Part shown: piece by piece, positions 8,112 through 16,219 of the stretch | How positions within the stretch are numbered: the stretch's first letter is position 1 | Layout of the letters: every line of letters begins with the position of its first letter | Source of the DNA: Pseudomonas sp. GM21 | GTDB taxonomy: Bacteria; Pseudomonadota; Gammaproteobacteria; Pseudomonadales; Pseudomonadaceae | Assembly: GCF_000282215.1 (NCBI RefSeq) | Contig: NZ_AKJS01000144.1 | Location: forward strand, 1 to 64,000 | Length of the DNA: 64,000 nt | Reading direction: 5' to 3' | Notes under the pieces: model-generated | The model's input: the letters and a program-made list of their open reading frames with translations, nothing else | Told to the model about the DNA's origin: nothing | The model's database searches: none | Made by a program: the position numbers and the translations under genes

Positions 8112-9079
8112 CAAAAAGTGCACTGATCACAGGGATCACCGGCCAGGATGGCGCTTATCTGGCCAAATTACTGCTCGACAAGGGTTATAAAGTCCACGGG
8201 CTGGTGGCACGGCGCAGCAGCGATTCGCGCTGGCGCCTGCGCGAGATGGGCGTCGAGCACGACATCGTTTACCTGGACGGCGACATGGCCGATGCCTGCT
8301 CGGTGCAGCGTGCGGTTATCAAATCGGCCCCGGACGAGGTTTATAACCTGGCCGCGCAAAGCTTTGTCGCCGCCTCCTGGGACCAGCCAGTTACCACCGG
8401 CATCGTCGACGGCCTGGGCGTGACTCATCTGCTCGAAGCCATTCGCCAATTCAGTCCGCATACGCGTTTTTATCAAGCGTCCACCAGCGAAATGTTTGGC
8501 CTGATCCAGGCCGAGCAGCAGGATGAAAACACGCCGTTCTACCCGCGCAGCCCGTACGGCGTAGCCAAGTTGTATGGCCACTGGATCACCGTGAACTACC
8601 GTGAAAGCTTCAACCTGCACGCCAGCAGCGGGATCCTGTTCAACCACGAATCGCCGCTGCGCGGCATCGAGTTCGTGACCCGTAAAGTGACCGACGCTGC
8701 CGCCCGCATCAAGCAGGGCAAACAGCAGGAACTTCTTCTGGGCAACATCGACGCGAAACGCGACTGGGGATTTGCCGGCGATTACGTCGAAGCCATGTGG
8801 CTGATGCTGCAACAAGACAAGCCCGATGACTTCGTGGTCGCCACCGGCGTAACCACCACCGTGCGCGAAATGTGCCGGATCGCCTTCGACCACGTCGACC
8901 TGAACTATCGCGATTTTGTAAAAATCGACCCGGCGTTTTTCCGCCCGGCCGAAGTGGAAGTATTGCTGGGCAACCCGGCAAAAGCCCAGCGCGTACTGGG
9001 CTGGAAGCCAAAGACCGATCTGGATACCTTGATCCGCATGATGATGGATGCGGACATGAAACGCGTCGCCAAGGAGTAG
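8108..9079 (+). CDS. gmd: GDP-mannose 4,6-dehydratase
   Basis: Converts GDP-D-mannose to GDP-4-keto-6-deoxy-D-mannose, the step before Rmd. The 323-aa protein has the NADP-binding GITGQDGAYLA motif at its N-terminus, the active-site block STSEMFG, and YPRSPYGVAKLYGHW carrying the Tyr-Lys pair. Further family blocks RRSSDSRWRL and NHESPLRG are present. Its length is normal for the Pseudomonas form. Translation is coupled to rmd by the ATGA overlap, and wbpW starts 3 nt after its stop. Confidence 0.95.
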   Translation: MTKSALITGITGQDGAYLAKLLLDKGYKVHGLVARRSSDSRWRLREMGVEHDIVYLDGDMADACSVQRAVIKSAPDEVYNLAAQSFVAASWDQPVTTGIVDGLGVTHLLEAIRQFSPHTRFYQASTSEMFGLIQAEQQDENTPFYPRSPYGVAKLYGHWITVNYRESFNLHASSGILFNHESPLRGIEFVTRKVTDAAARIKQGKQQELLLGNIDAKRDWGFAGDYVEAMWLMLQQDKPDDFVVATGVTTTVREMCRIAFDHVDLNYRDFVKIDPAFFRPAEVEVLLGNPAKAQRVLGWKPKTDLDTLIRMMMDADMKRVAKE

Positions 9080-9082
9080 GCC

Positions 9083-10525
9083 ATGCTGATTCCCGTGATT
9101 CTCTCCGGCGGTGCCGGTACTCGTTTGTGGCCGGTGTCCCGCGAAGGCCATCCCAAACCCTTCATGACCTTACCCGATGGTCAGTCGCTGCTGGGCAAAA
9201 CCTACCGCCGTGCCGCCGGTTTGCTCGATGGCTGGGGTGATATCGTCACGGTGACCAACCGCGACTACTTCTTCCAGAGCAAGGATCACTATCAGGAAGC
9301 ACACCTCGGTCGCCATCGCGGGCACTTTCTGCTTGAGCCGACCGGTCGCAACACGGCCCCGGCCATTGCGGCGGCTGCGCTGTCGCTCAAAGCCCTGCAC
9401 GGCGACGAAGCGATCATGGTGGTGATGCCGGCCGACCATTTGATTGTCAACGTAGACGCCTTGAAGACCGCTGTGGAACACGCCGTCAATCTGGCCAAAG
9501 ATGGATTTCTAGTGACGTTCGGCGTGGTGCCGACCGCTCCGGAAACCGGATTCGGCTACATCGAAACCGGCGCGGCGCTGGACCATAAAGGAGCGGCCAA
9601 GGTGCGGCGCTTCGTCGAGAAACCCGACCTGCAAACCGCGACGCAATACCTGGAAAGTGGCAACTTCCTGTGGAATTCCGGGATGTTCTGCTTCTCGATC
9701 GCTGCCGTGCTGGCCGAGTTGGAAATACACGCCCCAGAGTTACTCGAGCAGGCGAAAGCCTGCATGGCGGCCAGTAACCCGGTGGAAACCGTCGAGTGCC
9801 TGCAACAGGAGTTGTCCCCGACGTTATTCGCCGAAATCACTGACATTTCCATCGACTACGCCCTGCTGGAACGTTCCGACAAGGTGGTTGTGGTGCCCGC
9901 CACTTTCGACTGGAGCGACATCGGCTCGTGGGGCGCGGTGGCCGCGCTGGTGCCGGCAGATGCTCAAAACAACCGCGCCAGTGGCGAAGCGGTGTTCATC
10001 GACAGTCACAACAATTTTGTCCAGAGCGAAGACCGTCTGGTGGCGGCTGTGGGTGTGGATAACCTGATCATCATCGATACCGCCGACGCGCTTTTGGTGG
10101 CCCATGCTGATCGCGCCCAGGATGTCCGCCGGGTGGCCAAGCAGCTCAAGGACAAAGAGCACGAAGCCTATCGCCTGCACCGCACAGTCAGCCGACCTTG
10201 GGGCACCTACACCGTGCTCGAAGAAGGCCCGCGCTTCAAAATAAAACGTATCGTGGTCAAACCCGGGGGCAAGTTGTCGCTGCAAATGCACCACCATCGC
10301 AACGAGCATTGGGTGGTTGTCGAAGGCATGGCCAAGGTGACCAACAACGGTACCGGCACCCAGCTGGTGGCCAAGAACGAATCGACGTTCATTGCCGCCG
10401 GTCACAAACATCGCCTGGAAAACCCGGGCGTGATCGACCTGGTGATTATCGAAGTGCAAAGCGGCGAATACATGGGAGAGGACGATATCGTTCGTTTCGA
10501 AGACCAATACGGCAGGACGATTTGA
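9083..10525 (+). CDS. wbpW: Mannose-1-phosphate guanylyltransferase / mannose-6-phosphate isomerase
   Basis: A 480-aa bifunctional type II PMI-GMP enzyme that supplies GDP-mannose. The N-terminal nucleotidyltransferase motif LSGGAGTRLWPVSRE with the following HPKPF is intact. FVEKPD at about 175 is also seen. The C-terminal cupin isomerase domain contains QMHHHRNEHWVVVEG, the metal-binding segment. AlgA and PslB are close homologues, but the position between gmd and wzm identifies it as WbpW. It ends directly against the wzm start (TGA followed by ATG). Confidence 0.93.
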   Translation: MLIPVILSGGAGTRLWPVSREGHPKPFMTLPDGQSLLGKTYRRAAGLLDGWGDIVTVTNRDYFFQSKDHYQEAHLGRHRGHFLLEPTGRNTAPAIAAAALSLKALHGDEAIMVVMPADHLIVNVDALKTAVEHAVNLAKDGFLVTFGVVPTAPETGFGYIETGAALDHKGAAKVRRFVEKPDLQTATQYLESGNFLWNSGMFCFSIAAVLAELEIHAPELLEQAKACMAASNPVETVECLQQELSPTLFAEITDISIDYALLERSDKVVVVPATFDWSDIGSWGAVAALVPADAQNNRASGEAVFIDSHNNFVQSEDRLVAAVGVDNLIIIDTADALLVAHADRAQDVRRVAKQLKDKEHEAYRLHRTVSRPWGTYTVLEEGPRFKIKRIVVKPGGKLSLQMHHHRNEHWVVVEGMAKVTNNGTGTQLVAKNESTFIAAGHKHRLENPGVIDLVIIEVQSGEYMGEDDIVRFEDQYGRTI

Positions 10526-11323
10526 ATGCTGCTTTCTCTGTACCGTTCGCTATGGGGCTATCGGGGTTTTATCCTAGGTAGTGTGAAGCGAGAGTTTCAG
10601 TCGCGTTATCGCAATTCGTTGTTCGGCGCGTTATGGCCGGTGCTCAATCCCCTGTCGATGATCATCGTCTACACGGTGATTTTTTCCCACATCATGCGCG
10701 CACGCTTGCCAGGTGTGGATGACAGCATGGCCTACAGCGTTTACCTCTGTGCCGGCCTGCTCGCCTGGGGGCTGTTCGCCGAAATTACCCTGCGCAGCCA
10801 GAACATGTTCCTGGAAAACGCCAATCTGCTGAAGAAGATCAGCTTCCCGCGGATCTGCCTGCCGATCATTGTGCTGTTTAACGCTGGCATCAACTTCGCA
10901 ATCATCATGGGCCTGTTCATGGGCTTTCTGCTGATCACCGGACGTTGGCCGGGCACGGCGATGCTGGCGCTGATACCGCTGATGGCATTGCAAATGATGT
11001 TCTGCGCAGGGCTGGGGATGGTGCTCGGCGTGCTGAATGTGTTTTTCCGCGATGTCGGACAACTCTTCGGCATCTGCCTGCAATTCTGGTTCTGGCTAAC
11101 GCCCATTGTGTACCCGATGAGCATCCTGCCGGACTGGGTTCAGCGCCTGCTGCAACTCAACCCCCTGACCAACCTGATCGTCAGTTATCAAAACATGTTT
11201 CTTTACGGGCAATGGCCGGTGTGGAGTTCTCTGCTGCCAACTTTCATCACCGGCCTGGTGTTCTGTTTGATCGGGCTGCGGCTGTTTCGCCAGCGGGTTG
11301 GCGAAATGGTGGATGAACTCTGA
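10526..11323 (+). CDS. wzm: D-rhamnan ABC exporter, permease Wzm
   Basis: A 265-aa ABC-2 type inner-membrane permease of the O-polysaccharide export family. The N-terminal amphipathic YRGFILGSVKREFQSRYRNS region and PVLNPLSMIIVY are conserved in Wzm/RfbD proteins. About six hydrophobic helices follow, ending near residue 255. With Wzt it moves undecaprenyl-PP-linked D-rhamnan across the inner membrane for WaaL ligation. Its TGA shares one base with the wzt ATG (TGATG), so equal expression of the two subunits is likely. Confidence 0.94.
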   Translation: MLLSLYRSLWGYRGFILGSVKREFQSRYRNSLFGALWPVLNPLSMIIVYTVIFSHIMRARLPGVDDSMAYSVYLCAGLLAWGLFAEITLRSQNMFLENANLLKKISFPRICLPIIVLFNAGINFAIIMGLFMGFLLITGRWPGTAMLALIPLMALQMMFCAGLGMVLGVLNVFFRDVGQLFGICLQFWFWLTPIVYPMSILPDWVQRLLQLNPLTNLIVSYQNMFLYGQWPVWSSLLPTFITGLVFCLIGLRLFRQRVGEMVDEL

Positions 11324-12576
11324 TGGGGCATATTCGTGTTACTGGCCTGGGCAAGGCCTACAAACAATACCCAAACCGCTGGAGCCGACTGGCCGAGTGG
11401 CTGATCCCGTTTTCGCCGATTCGTCATCACCCGCACTGGGTACTGCAAGACGTGGCATTCGAAATCGCCCCCGGTGAAGCGGTGGGCATCGTCGGGGTCA
11501 ATGGGGCCGGCAAAAGCACCCTGCTGAAAATGATCACCGGCACCACCCAACCCACCTGCGGCCACGTCCAGCTCGAAGGCCGCGTCGCCGCCCTGCTGGA
11601 ACTGGGCATGGGCTTTCACGCAGACTTCACCGGCCGGCAGAACGCGATCATGGCCGGGCAACTGTTGGGCATGCACGTCGAAGAAATTGAAGCATTGATG
11701 CCCGAGATCGAACGCTTCGCGGAAATTGGCGACGCCATCGATCACCCTGTGCGCACCTATTCCAGCGGCATGCAGATGCGCCTGGCATTCAGCGTGGCCA
11801 CCGCCCGCCGCCCGGATATCCTGATCGTCGACGAAGCGCTCTCAGTGGGCGACGCTTACTTTCAACACAAAAGCTTCGACCGCATCCGCAGCTTTCGCAA
11901 AGCCGGTACCACCCTGCTGATCGTGTCCCACGACCGCTCGGCAATTCAGTCGATCTGCGACTCGGCGATCCTCCTTGAAAAGGGTCGCATGGTCATGCAC
12001 GGTACACCTGAAGCCGTCATGGATTACTACAACGCCCTGCTCGCCGAGCGTGAAGGCCAGACAGTGCGACAAGAAGCGCTCTCTGGGGGGCAAGTCAGCA
12101 CCATTTCCGGCACCGGTGAAGCCGGGATTCTCAGCGTGCGCCTGCTGGACGAAAACGACCGGCCCATCGACGCCGCCGAAGTCGGTCAGCCGGTGGTGCT
12201 GGAGGTGAAGGTTGAAGTCCGCCAGGACATCGAACGGCTCGTGCTGGGTTTCATGATCAAGGACCGACTGGGCCAAGCCATGTACGGCATCAATACCCAT
12301 CGTCAAGACAAGGCGCTGACCGACTTGCAGGCCGGTGAGCGCGTGACTTACCGCTTTGCTTTTGTCATGGGTCTGGGCAAGGGCAACTATTCCGTGGCGC
12401 TGAGCCTGTCTCGGCTGGATTCGCATCTGGACCGAAATTTCGAATGGCGCGATTACGGGTTGGTGTTCCATGTGCTTAATAACCGGCACGAAGACTTTGT
12501 CGGTTGCTCGTGGCTGGGGGCGAAAACCAGCATCACTCGCGCGAACACGTCGATCACCTCGGAGCGCACGCCATGA
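11323..12576 (+). CDS. wzt: D-rhamnan ABC exporter, ATPase Wzt with C-terminal glycan-binding domain
   Basis: A 417-aa protein. The ATPase half has Walker A GVNGAGKST (58-66), signature SSGMQ (147-151), Walker B ILIVDE (166-171) and the H-loop His203. Residues from about 265 form an extra beta-sandwich-like domain, as in E. coli O8/O9a Wzt, where it recognises the capped chain end before export. That extension fits a system where chain termination is coupled to transport, and methyltransferases are encoded in the divergent operon. It overlaps wbpX by ATGA. Confidence 0.93.
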   Translation: MGHIRVTGLGKAYKQYPNRWSRLAEWLIPFSPIRHHPHWVLQDVAFEIAPGEAVGIVGVNGAGKSTLLKMITGTTQPTCGHVQLEGRVAALLELGMGFHADFTGRQNAIMAGQLLGMHVEEIEALMPEIERFAEIGDAIDHPVRTYSSGMQMRLAFSVATARRPDILIVDEALSVGDAYFQHKSFDRIRSFRKAGTTLLIVSHDRSAIQSICDSAILLEKGRMVMHGTPEAVMDYYNALLAEREGQTVRQEALSGGQVSTISGTGEAGILSVRLLDENDRPIDAAEVGQPVVLEVKVEVRQDIERLVLGFMIKDRLGQAMYGINTHRQDKALTDLQAGERVTYRFAFVMGLGKGNYSVALSLSRLDSHLDRNFEWRDYGLVFHVLNNRHEDFVGCSWLGAKTSITRANTSITSERTP

Positions 12577-13940
12577 CGCGTCTTCTGGTGGAATGCACCC
12601 ACGTGTTTCAACACCCCAAGGTCAATTCGGGCATTCAGCGAGTGGTGCGCAACGTCATCAATCAACTGCCGGAAAGTATGGACGGGGTTGAGTGCATCCC
12701 GGTCGTGATGCTCAACGGCAAACTCTATCGAGTACTGAAGCTCGGCGCGCTGAACATTCCGTTTTTCGATCACCTGATGACCTTGGGCGGGCGACTGGGC
12801 CGACTGGCCCATCGTTTCTGGCAACTGCACCAGCGTCTCGACAAACGTTGCACGTCAAAATTGGCAAGGCGCGCCCTGTACGTGGCTTACCGCCTGACAG
12901 CACTGGCTTGCTTCAGTGCGCCGCTGCGTCTGATCGACCAGGTCAATCAGTATCAACTGCCCAAGCGTTGTTCGCCGTTGCAGCACCAACCGGGGGATCA
13001 ATTGGTGCTGCTGGACTCGTCCTGGCATACCGATTTTTTCCCGTTTGCCGAACGGCTCAAACGTGAAGGCGTGGGCATCGTTGCTGTCATCTACGACCTC
13101 ATTCCCCTGACTCACCCACAGTTCTACGACACCCGGCTGGTGCAGGTTTTCAACGAGTGGTTCGACTGGATCACGAAAACCGCCGATGGCTATGTGGCGA
13201 TTTCCGCCACGGTGTGCGATCAGGTCCGTGTGGAATTGCAGCGTCGCCTGGGTTCTGCCAAGGCCAGTGAGTTGTGGTTCGATTATTTCCACCTCGGTTC
13301 CGAACTGGATCTGAGCGAAGCCACCGCTGCCGTGGAACCGCGCCTTGCTCGGTTGTTCAAGGCGCCTCAACCGGTGTTTTTGATGGTCAGTACCATTGAG
13401 CCGCGCAAGAACCACGACTACTTGTTGGACGCCTTTGAACTTGCCTGGGCGGCCGGCTCCAGCGCCCGGTTGTGCATTGCCGGGCGAATCGGCTGGAAGT
13501 GCGACACACTGCTCGCCCGGGTGCGCAATCACCCGCAACTGAATCATCGTCTGTTCATGTTCAATGATCTGAGCGACACCAGCCTCGAACATGCCTACAG
13601 CCACGCCAGCTCGCTGGTGTTTCCGTCCTTTGTCGAAGGCTTCGGCCTGCCGCTGGTGGAAGCCATGCAGCGTGGGCTGCCGGCCATGGGCAGCGATATT
13701 CCGGTCTTTCGCGAAATCGGCGGCGAGTTCATGGCGTATTTCGATTTGGCCAAGCCACAAAGCCTGGCCGACCTGGTCGTGCGTTTTGAGCGTAGTGGTC
13801 AGTTCCCGGCCACCCGCGAAGTAGCAGACTGGCGCTGGATCGGTTGGCGTGAAGCCAGTGCGCAATTGGCCGAACGAACCCTGCGCAATCTCGTAGAAGC
13901 GCCGGTCAGAACAGAGAGGCAATATGCGAATTGCCCTTAA
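12573..13940 (+). CDS. wbpX: D-rhamnosyltransferase WbpX
   Basis: A 455-aa GT-B (GT4-like) enzyme of the A-band cluster. The C-terminal half has MVSTIEPRKNHDYLLDAF and FPSFVEGFGLPLVEAMQRGLP with the E-x7-E motif. The upstream frame extends to 12504, but the ATG at 12573 is chosen because it overlaps the wzt stop (ATGA) and yields MTRLLVECTHVF, expected for WbpX. With WbpY and WbpZ it builds the alpha-linked D-rhamnose repeat at the cytoplasmic face. It overlaps wbpY by 17 nt. Confidence 0.9.
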   Translation: MTRLLVECTHVFQHPKVNSGIQRVVRNVINQLPESMDGVECIPVVMLNGKLYRVLKLGALNIPFFDHLMTLGGRLGRLAHRFWQLHQRLDKRCTSKLARRALYVAYRLTALACFSAPLRLIDQVNQYQLPKRCSPLQHQPGDQLVLLDSSWHTDFFPFAERLKREGVGIVAVIYDLIPLTHPQFYDTRLVQVFNEWFDWITKTADGYVAISATVCDQVRVELQRRLGSAKASELWFDYFHLGSELDLSEATAAVEPRLARLFKAPQPVFLMVSTIEPRKNHDYLLDAFELAWAAGSSARLCIAGRIGWKCDTLLARVRNHPQLNHRLFMFNDLSDTSLEHAYSHASSLVFPSFVEGFGLPLVEAMQRGLPAMGSDIPVFREIGGEFMAYFDLAKPQSLADLVVRFERSGQFPATREVADWRWIGWREASAQLAERTLRNLVEAPVRTERQYANCP

Positions 13941-15054
13941 CGCCCGAATCCTCCAGGCACCGCGCACCGGCATCGGCCACTACGTCGCCGAACTGGCGAA
14001 CGCCCTTGCGAGTGAGCCCGACGTTGAACTGGCACTGTTTCATGGCTGGGGTTGGAGCTCCGTGCTGCCTGAAGCGGCCATGCCCGGTTATTCCCGACTG
14101 ACGCCGCTGCTGCGACAAATTCCGGGAGCCTATCAGGCCCGGCGCTGGCTGGAGCAGAAACGCTTCGATCAAGGTCGCGCACGCGCCATCGACCTCTACC
14201 ACGAACCGAGCTTGTGGCCGCTGTCGTTCGACGGTCCGACGGTGATCACCCTGCATGACCTGACTCACCTGCAATACCCCGAAACGCAACCGCCCGCGCG
14301 CTTGCGAGAAATCGAACGGCGGCTGGCCGACGGTGTACGACAGGCGAGCCTGATTCTCACCGACTCGCAGTACATTGCTGACGAAGCTCAGGCGCATTTC
14401 GGGCTCCCGGCGCAACGGTTCGTCGTCGCGCCACTGGGCGTAGCCGCGCGTTTCCACCCAAGGTCTCCTGAGGCCATCGACGCGGTACTCAAGGCCCATG
14501 GCGTCGAGCCGCGGGAATACTTCCTCTGCGTCGGCACCCTGGAGCCGCGCAAGAACCTGACCCTGGCCCTGCGCGCGCACGCCCGACTGCCTGAATCGGT
14601 CCGTCAGCGTTTTCCTCTGTTGATCGTCGGCATGGCTGGCTGGCAGCGCGAGCAGTTCAGCGAAGAACTTCATCAGGCCCTGGCCAGCGGTCATGTCTGT
14701 TTACTGGGCTATCTGCCTGACGAACACGTGGCACAGCTGTTGGCCGGCGCTCGTGCGTTGATTTTTCCGTCGCTCTACGAAGGCTTTGGCCTGCCGGTGC
14801 TGGAAGCCATGGCCAGCGGCACGCCGGTCATTCTGACTCGGCGTTCGGCCATGCCCGAAGTCGCAGGCGCTGCGGGCAACTATGTTGAACAGGACGAACC
14901 CGACGGCTTGCGCGATGCAATGAGCCGTCTGATCGACGATCAAGCGCATTGGCAGGTATGCCGAGAAGCCGGACTACATCAAGCAAGGCTTTTTACCTGG
15001 GAGCGTTGCGCGCAGGTTACGGCCCGCGCCTACCGCCAGGCTATGGGAGGTTGA
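13924..15054 (+). CDS. wbpY: D-rhamnosyltransferase WbpY
   Basis: A 376-aa GT4 family enzyme. The N-terminus MRIALNARILQAPRTGIGHYV is the typical acceptor-side Rossmann start with the TGIG loop. The donor side shows VGTLEPRKNLTLAL, then FPSLYEGFGLPVLEAMASGTPVI with the E-x7-E pair. In P. aeruginosa WbpX and WbpY add alternating D-rhamnose residues of the repeat. The start at 13924 follows GAGAGGCAAT and overlaps wbpX. The stop is immediately followed by the wbpZ ATG. Confidence 0.92.
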   Translation: MRIALNARILQAPRTGIGHYVAELANALASEPDVELALFHGWGWSSVLPEAAMPGYSRLTPLLRQIPGAYQARRWLEQKRFDQGRARAIDLYHEPSLWPLSFDGPTVITLHDLTHLQYPETQPPARLREIERRLADGVRQASLILTDSQYIADEAQAHFGLPAQRFVVAPLGVAARFHPRSPEAIDAVLKAHGVEPREYFLCVGTLEPRKNLTLALRAHARLPESVRQRFPLLIVGMAGWQREQFSEELHQALASGHVCLLGYLPDEHVAQLLAGARALIFPSLYEGFGLPVLEAMASGTPVILTRRSAMPEVAGAAGNYVEQDEPDGLRDAMSRLIDDQAHWQVCREAGLHQARLFTWERCAQVTARAYRQAMGG

Positions 15055-16185
15055 ATGCGAGTTCTTCATTTTTTCAAGACGTACCTGCCTGATTCCGTCG
15101 GCGGGATCGAACAAGTGATTTTCCAGTTGTGCGAAAGCGGCGCCCAACACGGTGTTGAAGGCCAGGTGCTGACACTCAGTGCCGACCCGACCCCACCAGT
15201 GGTTCAACTTGGCCATCACGAAGTTCATCGGGCCAGACTCGACATTCAGTTCGCCTCCACGGGGTTTTCCTGGAGCGTCTTCAAACAGTTTCGCGAGTTG
15301 GCGGCCGAAGCCGACGTGGTCAATTACCACTTCCCATGGCCGTTCATGGACTTGGTGCATTTCGCCAGCGGTGTGAATAAACCGAGCGTGGTGACCTACC
15401 ACTCCGACATCATTCGCCAGAAACACCTGCTCAAACTCTACCGTCCGCTGATGAACCGCTTCCTGGCCAGCGCCGACCGGATCGTCGCCGCATCGCCCAA
15501 CTACCTGCACACCAGCGATGTACTGCAGCAGTTTCAAGACAAGACCCGCGTAATTCCTTATGGCTTGAACAAGGCAGGTTATCCACAGCCCGGCAGCGAA
15601 CGCATGGCCCGCTGGCGGCAGAAGCTTGGGGATAAGTTTTTTCTGTTTGTAGGGGTGATGCGTTACTACAAAGGTCTGCACATCCTGCTCGATGCCTTGA
15701 AGGATCTGGATTACCCCACCGTGATTGTCGGTGCCGGCCCACTGGAAAAGGAACTTCACGCCCAGGCGGCAGCCTTGGGTTTACGCAATATTCACTTCCT
15801 CGGACGCCTGGGGGACGAAGATAAAGTGGCGCTGTTGCAGCTGAGTTACGCCATCGTGTTCCCGTCGCACCTGCGCTCCGAAGCGTTCGGTATTTCGCTG
15901 CTGGAAGGCGCGATGTATGGCAAGCCGATGATCTCCAGCGAAATCGGGACCGGCACCAGCTACATCAACATTCACAACCAGACCGGGCTGGTAGTCCCTC
16001 CAAGTAATCCACTGGCCTTCCGTGAAGCAATGCGCACGCTATGGGAAAACCCGACGCGTGCGGCGGACATGGGAGTAAAGGCCGAGGCGCGTTATCGGCA
16101 GTTATTCACAGCGGACGAAATGGGCCGCAAGTGGACGGAGTTGTACGAAGAACTGCTGGAAGAAAAATCCCTGTCCTACGCCTGA
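15055..16185 (+). CDS. wbpZ: D-rhamnosyltransferase WbpZ
   Basis: A 376-aa GT4 family enzyme, last gene of the cluster. It starts MRVLHFFKTYLPDSVGGIEQVI with the GG-E loop. It has YHSDIIRQK, the donor-site FVGVMRYYKGLHILLDAL, and FPSHLRSEAFGISLLEGAMYGKPMI, where E-x7-E is kept. WbpZ is proposed to add the first D-rhamnose onto the lipid-linked GlcNAc primer. A perfect DnaA-box 9-mer lies inside it at 15589. It converges with the oxidoreductase gene, and a short REP-like half lies between them. Confidence 0.92.
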   Translation: MRVLHFFKTYLPDSVGGIEQVIFQLCESGAQHGVEGQVLTLSADPTPPVVQLGHHEVHRARLDIQFASTGFSWSVFKQFRELAAEADVVNYHFPWPFMDLVHFASGVNKPSVVTYHSDIIRQKHLLKLYRPLMNRFLASADRIVAASPNYLHTSDVLQQFQDKTRVIPYGLNKAGYPQPGSERMARWRQKLGDKFFLFVGVMRYYKGLHILLDALKDLDYPTVIVGAGPLEKELHAQAAALGLRNIHFLGRLGDEDKVALLQLSYAIVFPSHLRSEAFGISLLEGAMYGKPMISSEIGTGTSYINIHNQTGLVVPPSNPLAFREAMRTLWENPTRAADMGVKAEARYRQLFTADEMGRKWTELYEELLEEKSLSYA

Positions 16186-16195
16186 CTGCATTTTT

Positions 16196-16215
16196 TGTGG
16201 GAGCGGGCTTGCCCC
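16196..16215 (+). repeat. Isolated REP-like half site
   Basis: The sequence TGTGGGAGCGGGCTTGCCCC directly after wbpZ matches the 5' half of a common Pseudomonas REP unit. No inverted partner follows, so it looks like a degenerate remnant in the gap between converging genes. Confidence 0.5.
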
Positions 16216-16219
16216 GGGG

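Noticed and set aside
9083..10525. Assignment as algA or pslB
   Set aside because: Sequence is the same family, but the neighbours gmd and wzm place it in the D-rhamnan cluster, so wbpW is used.
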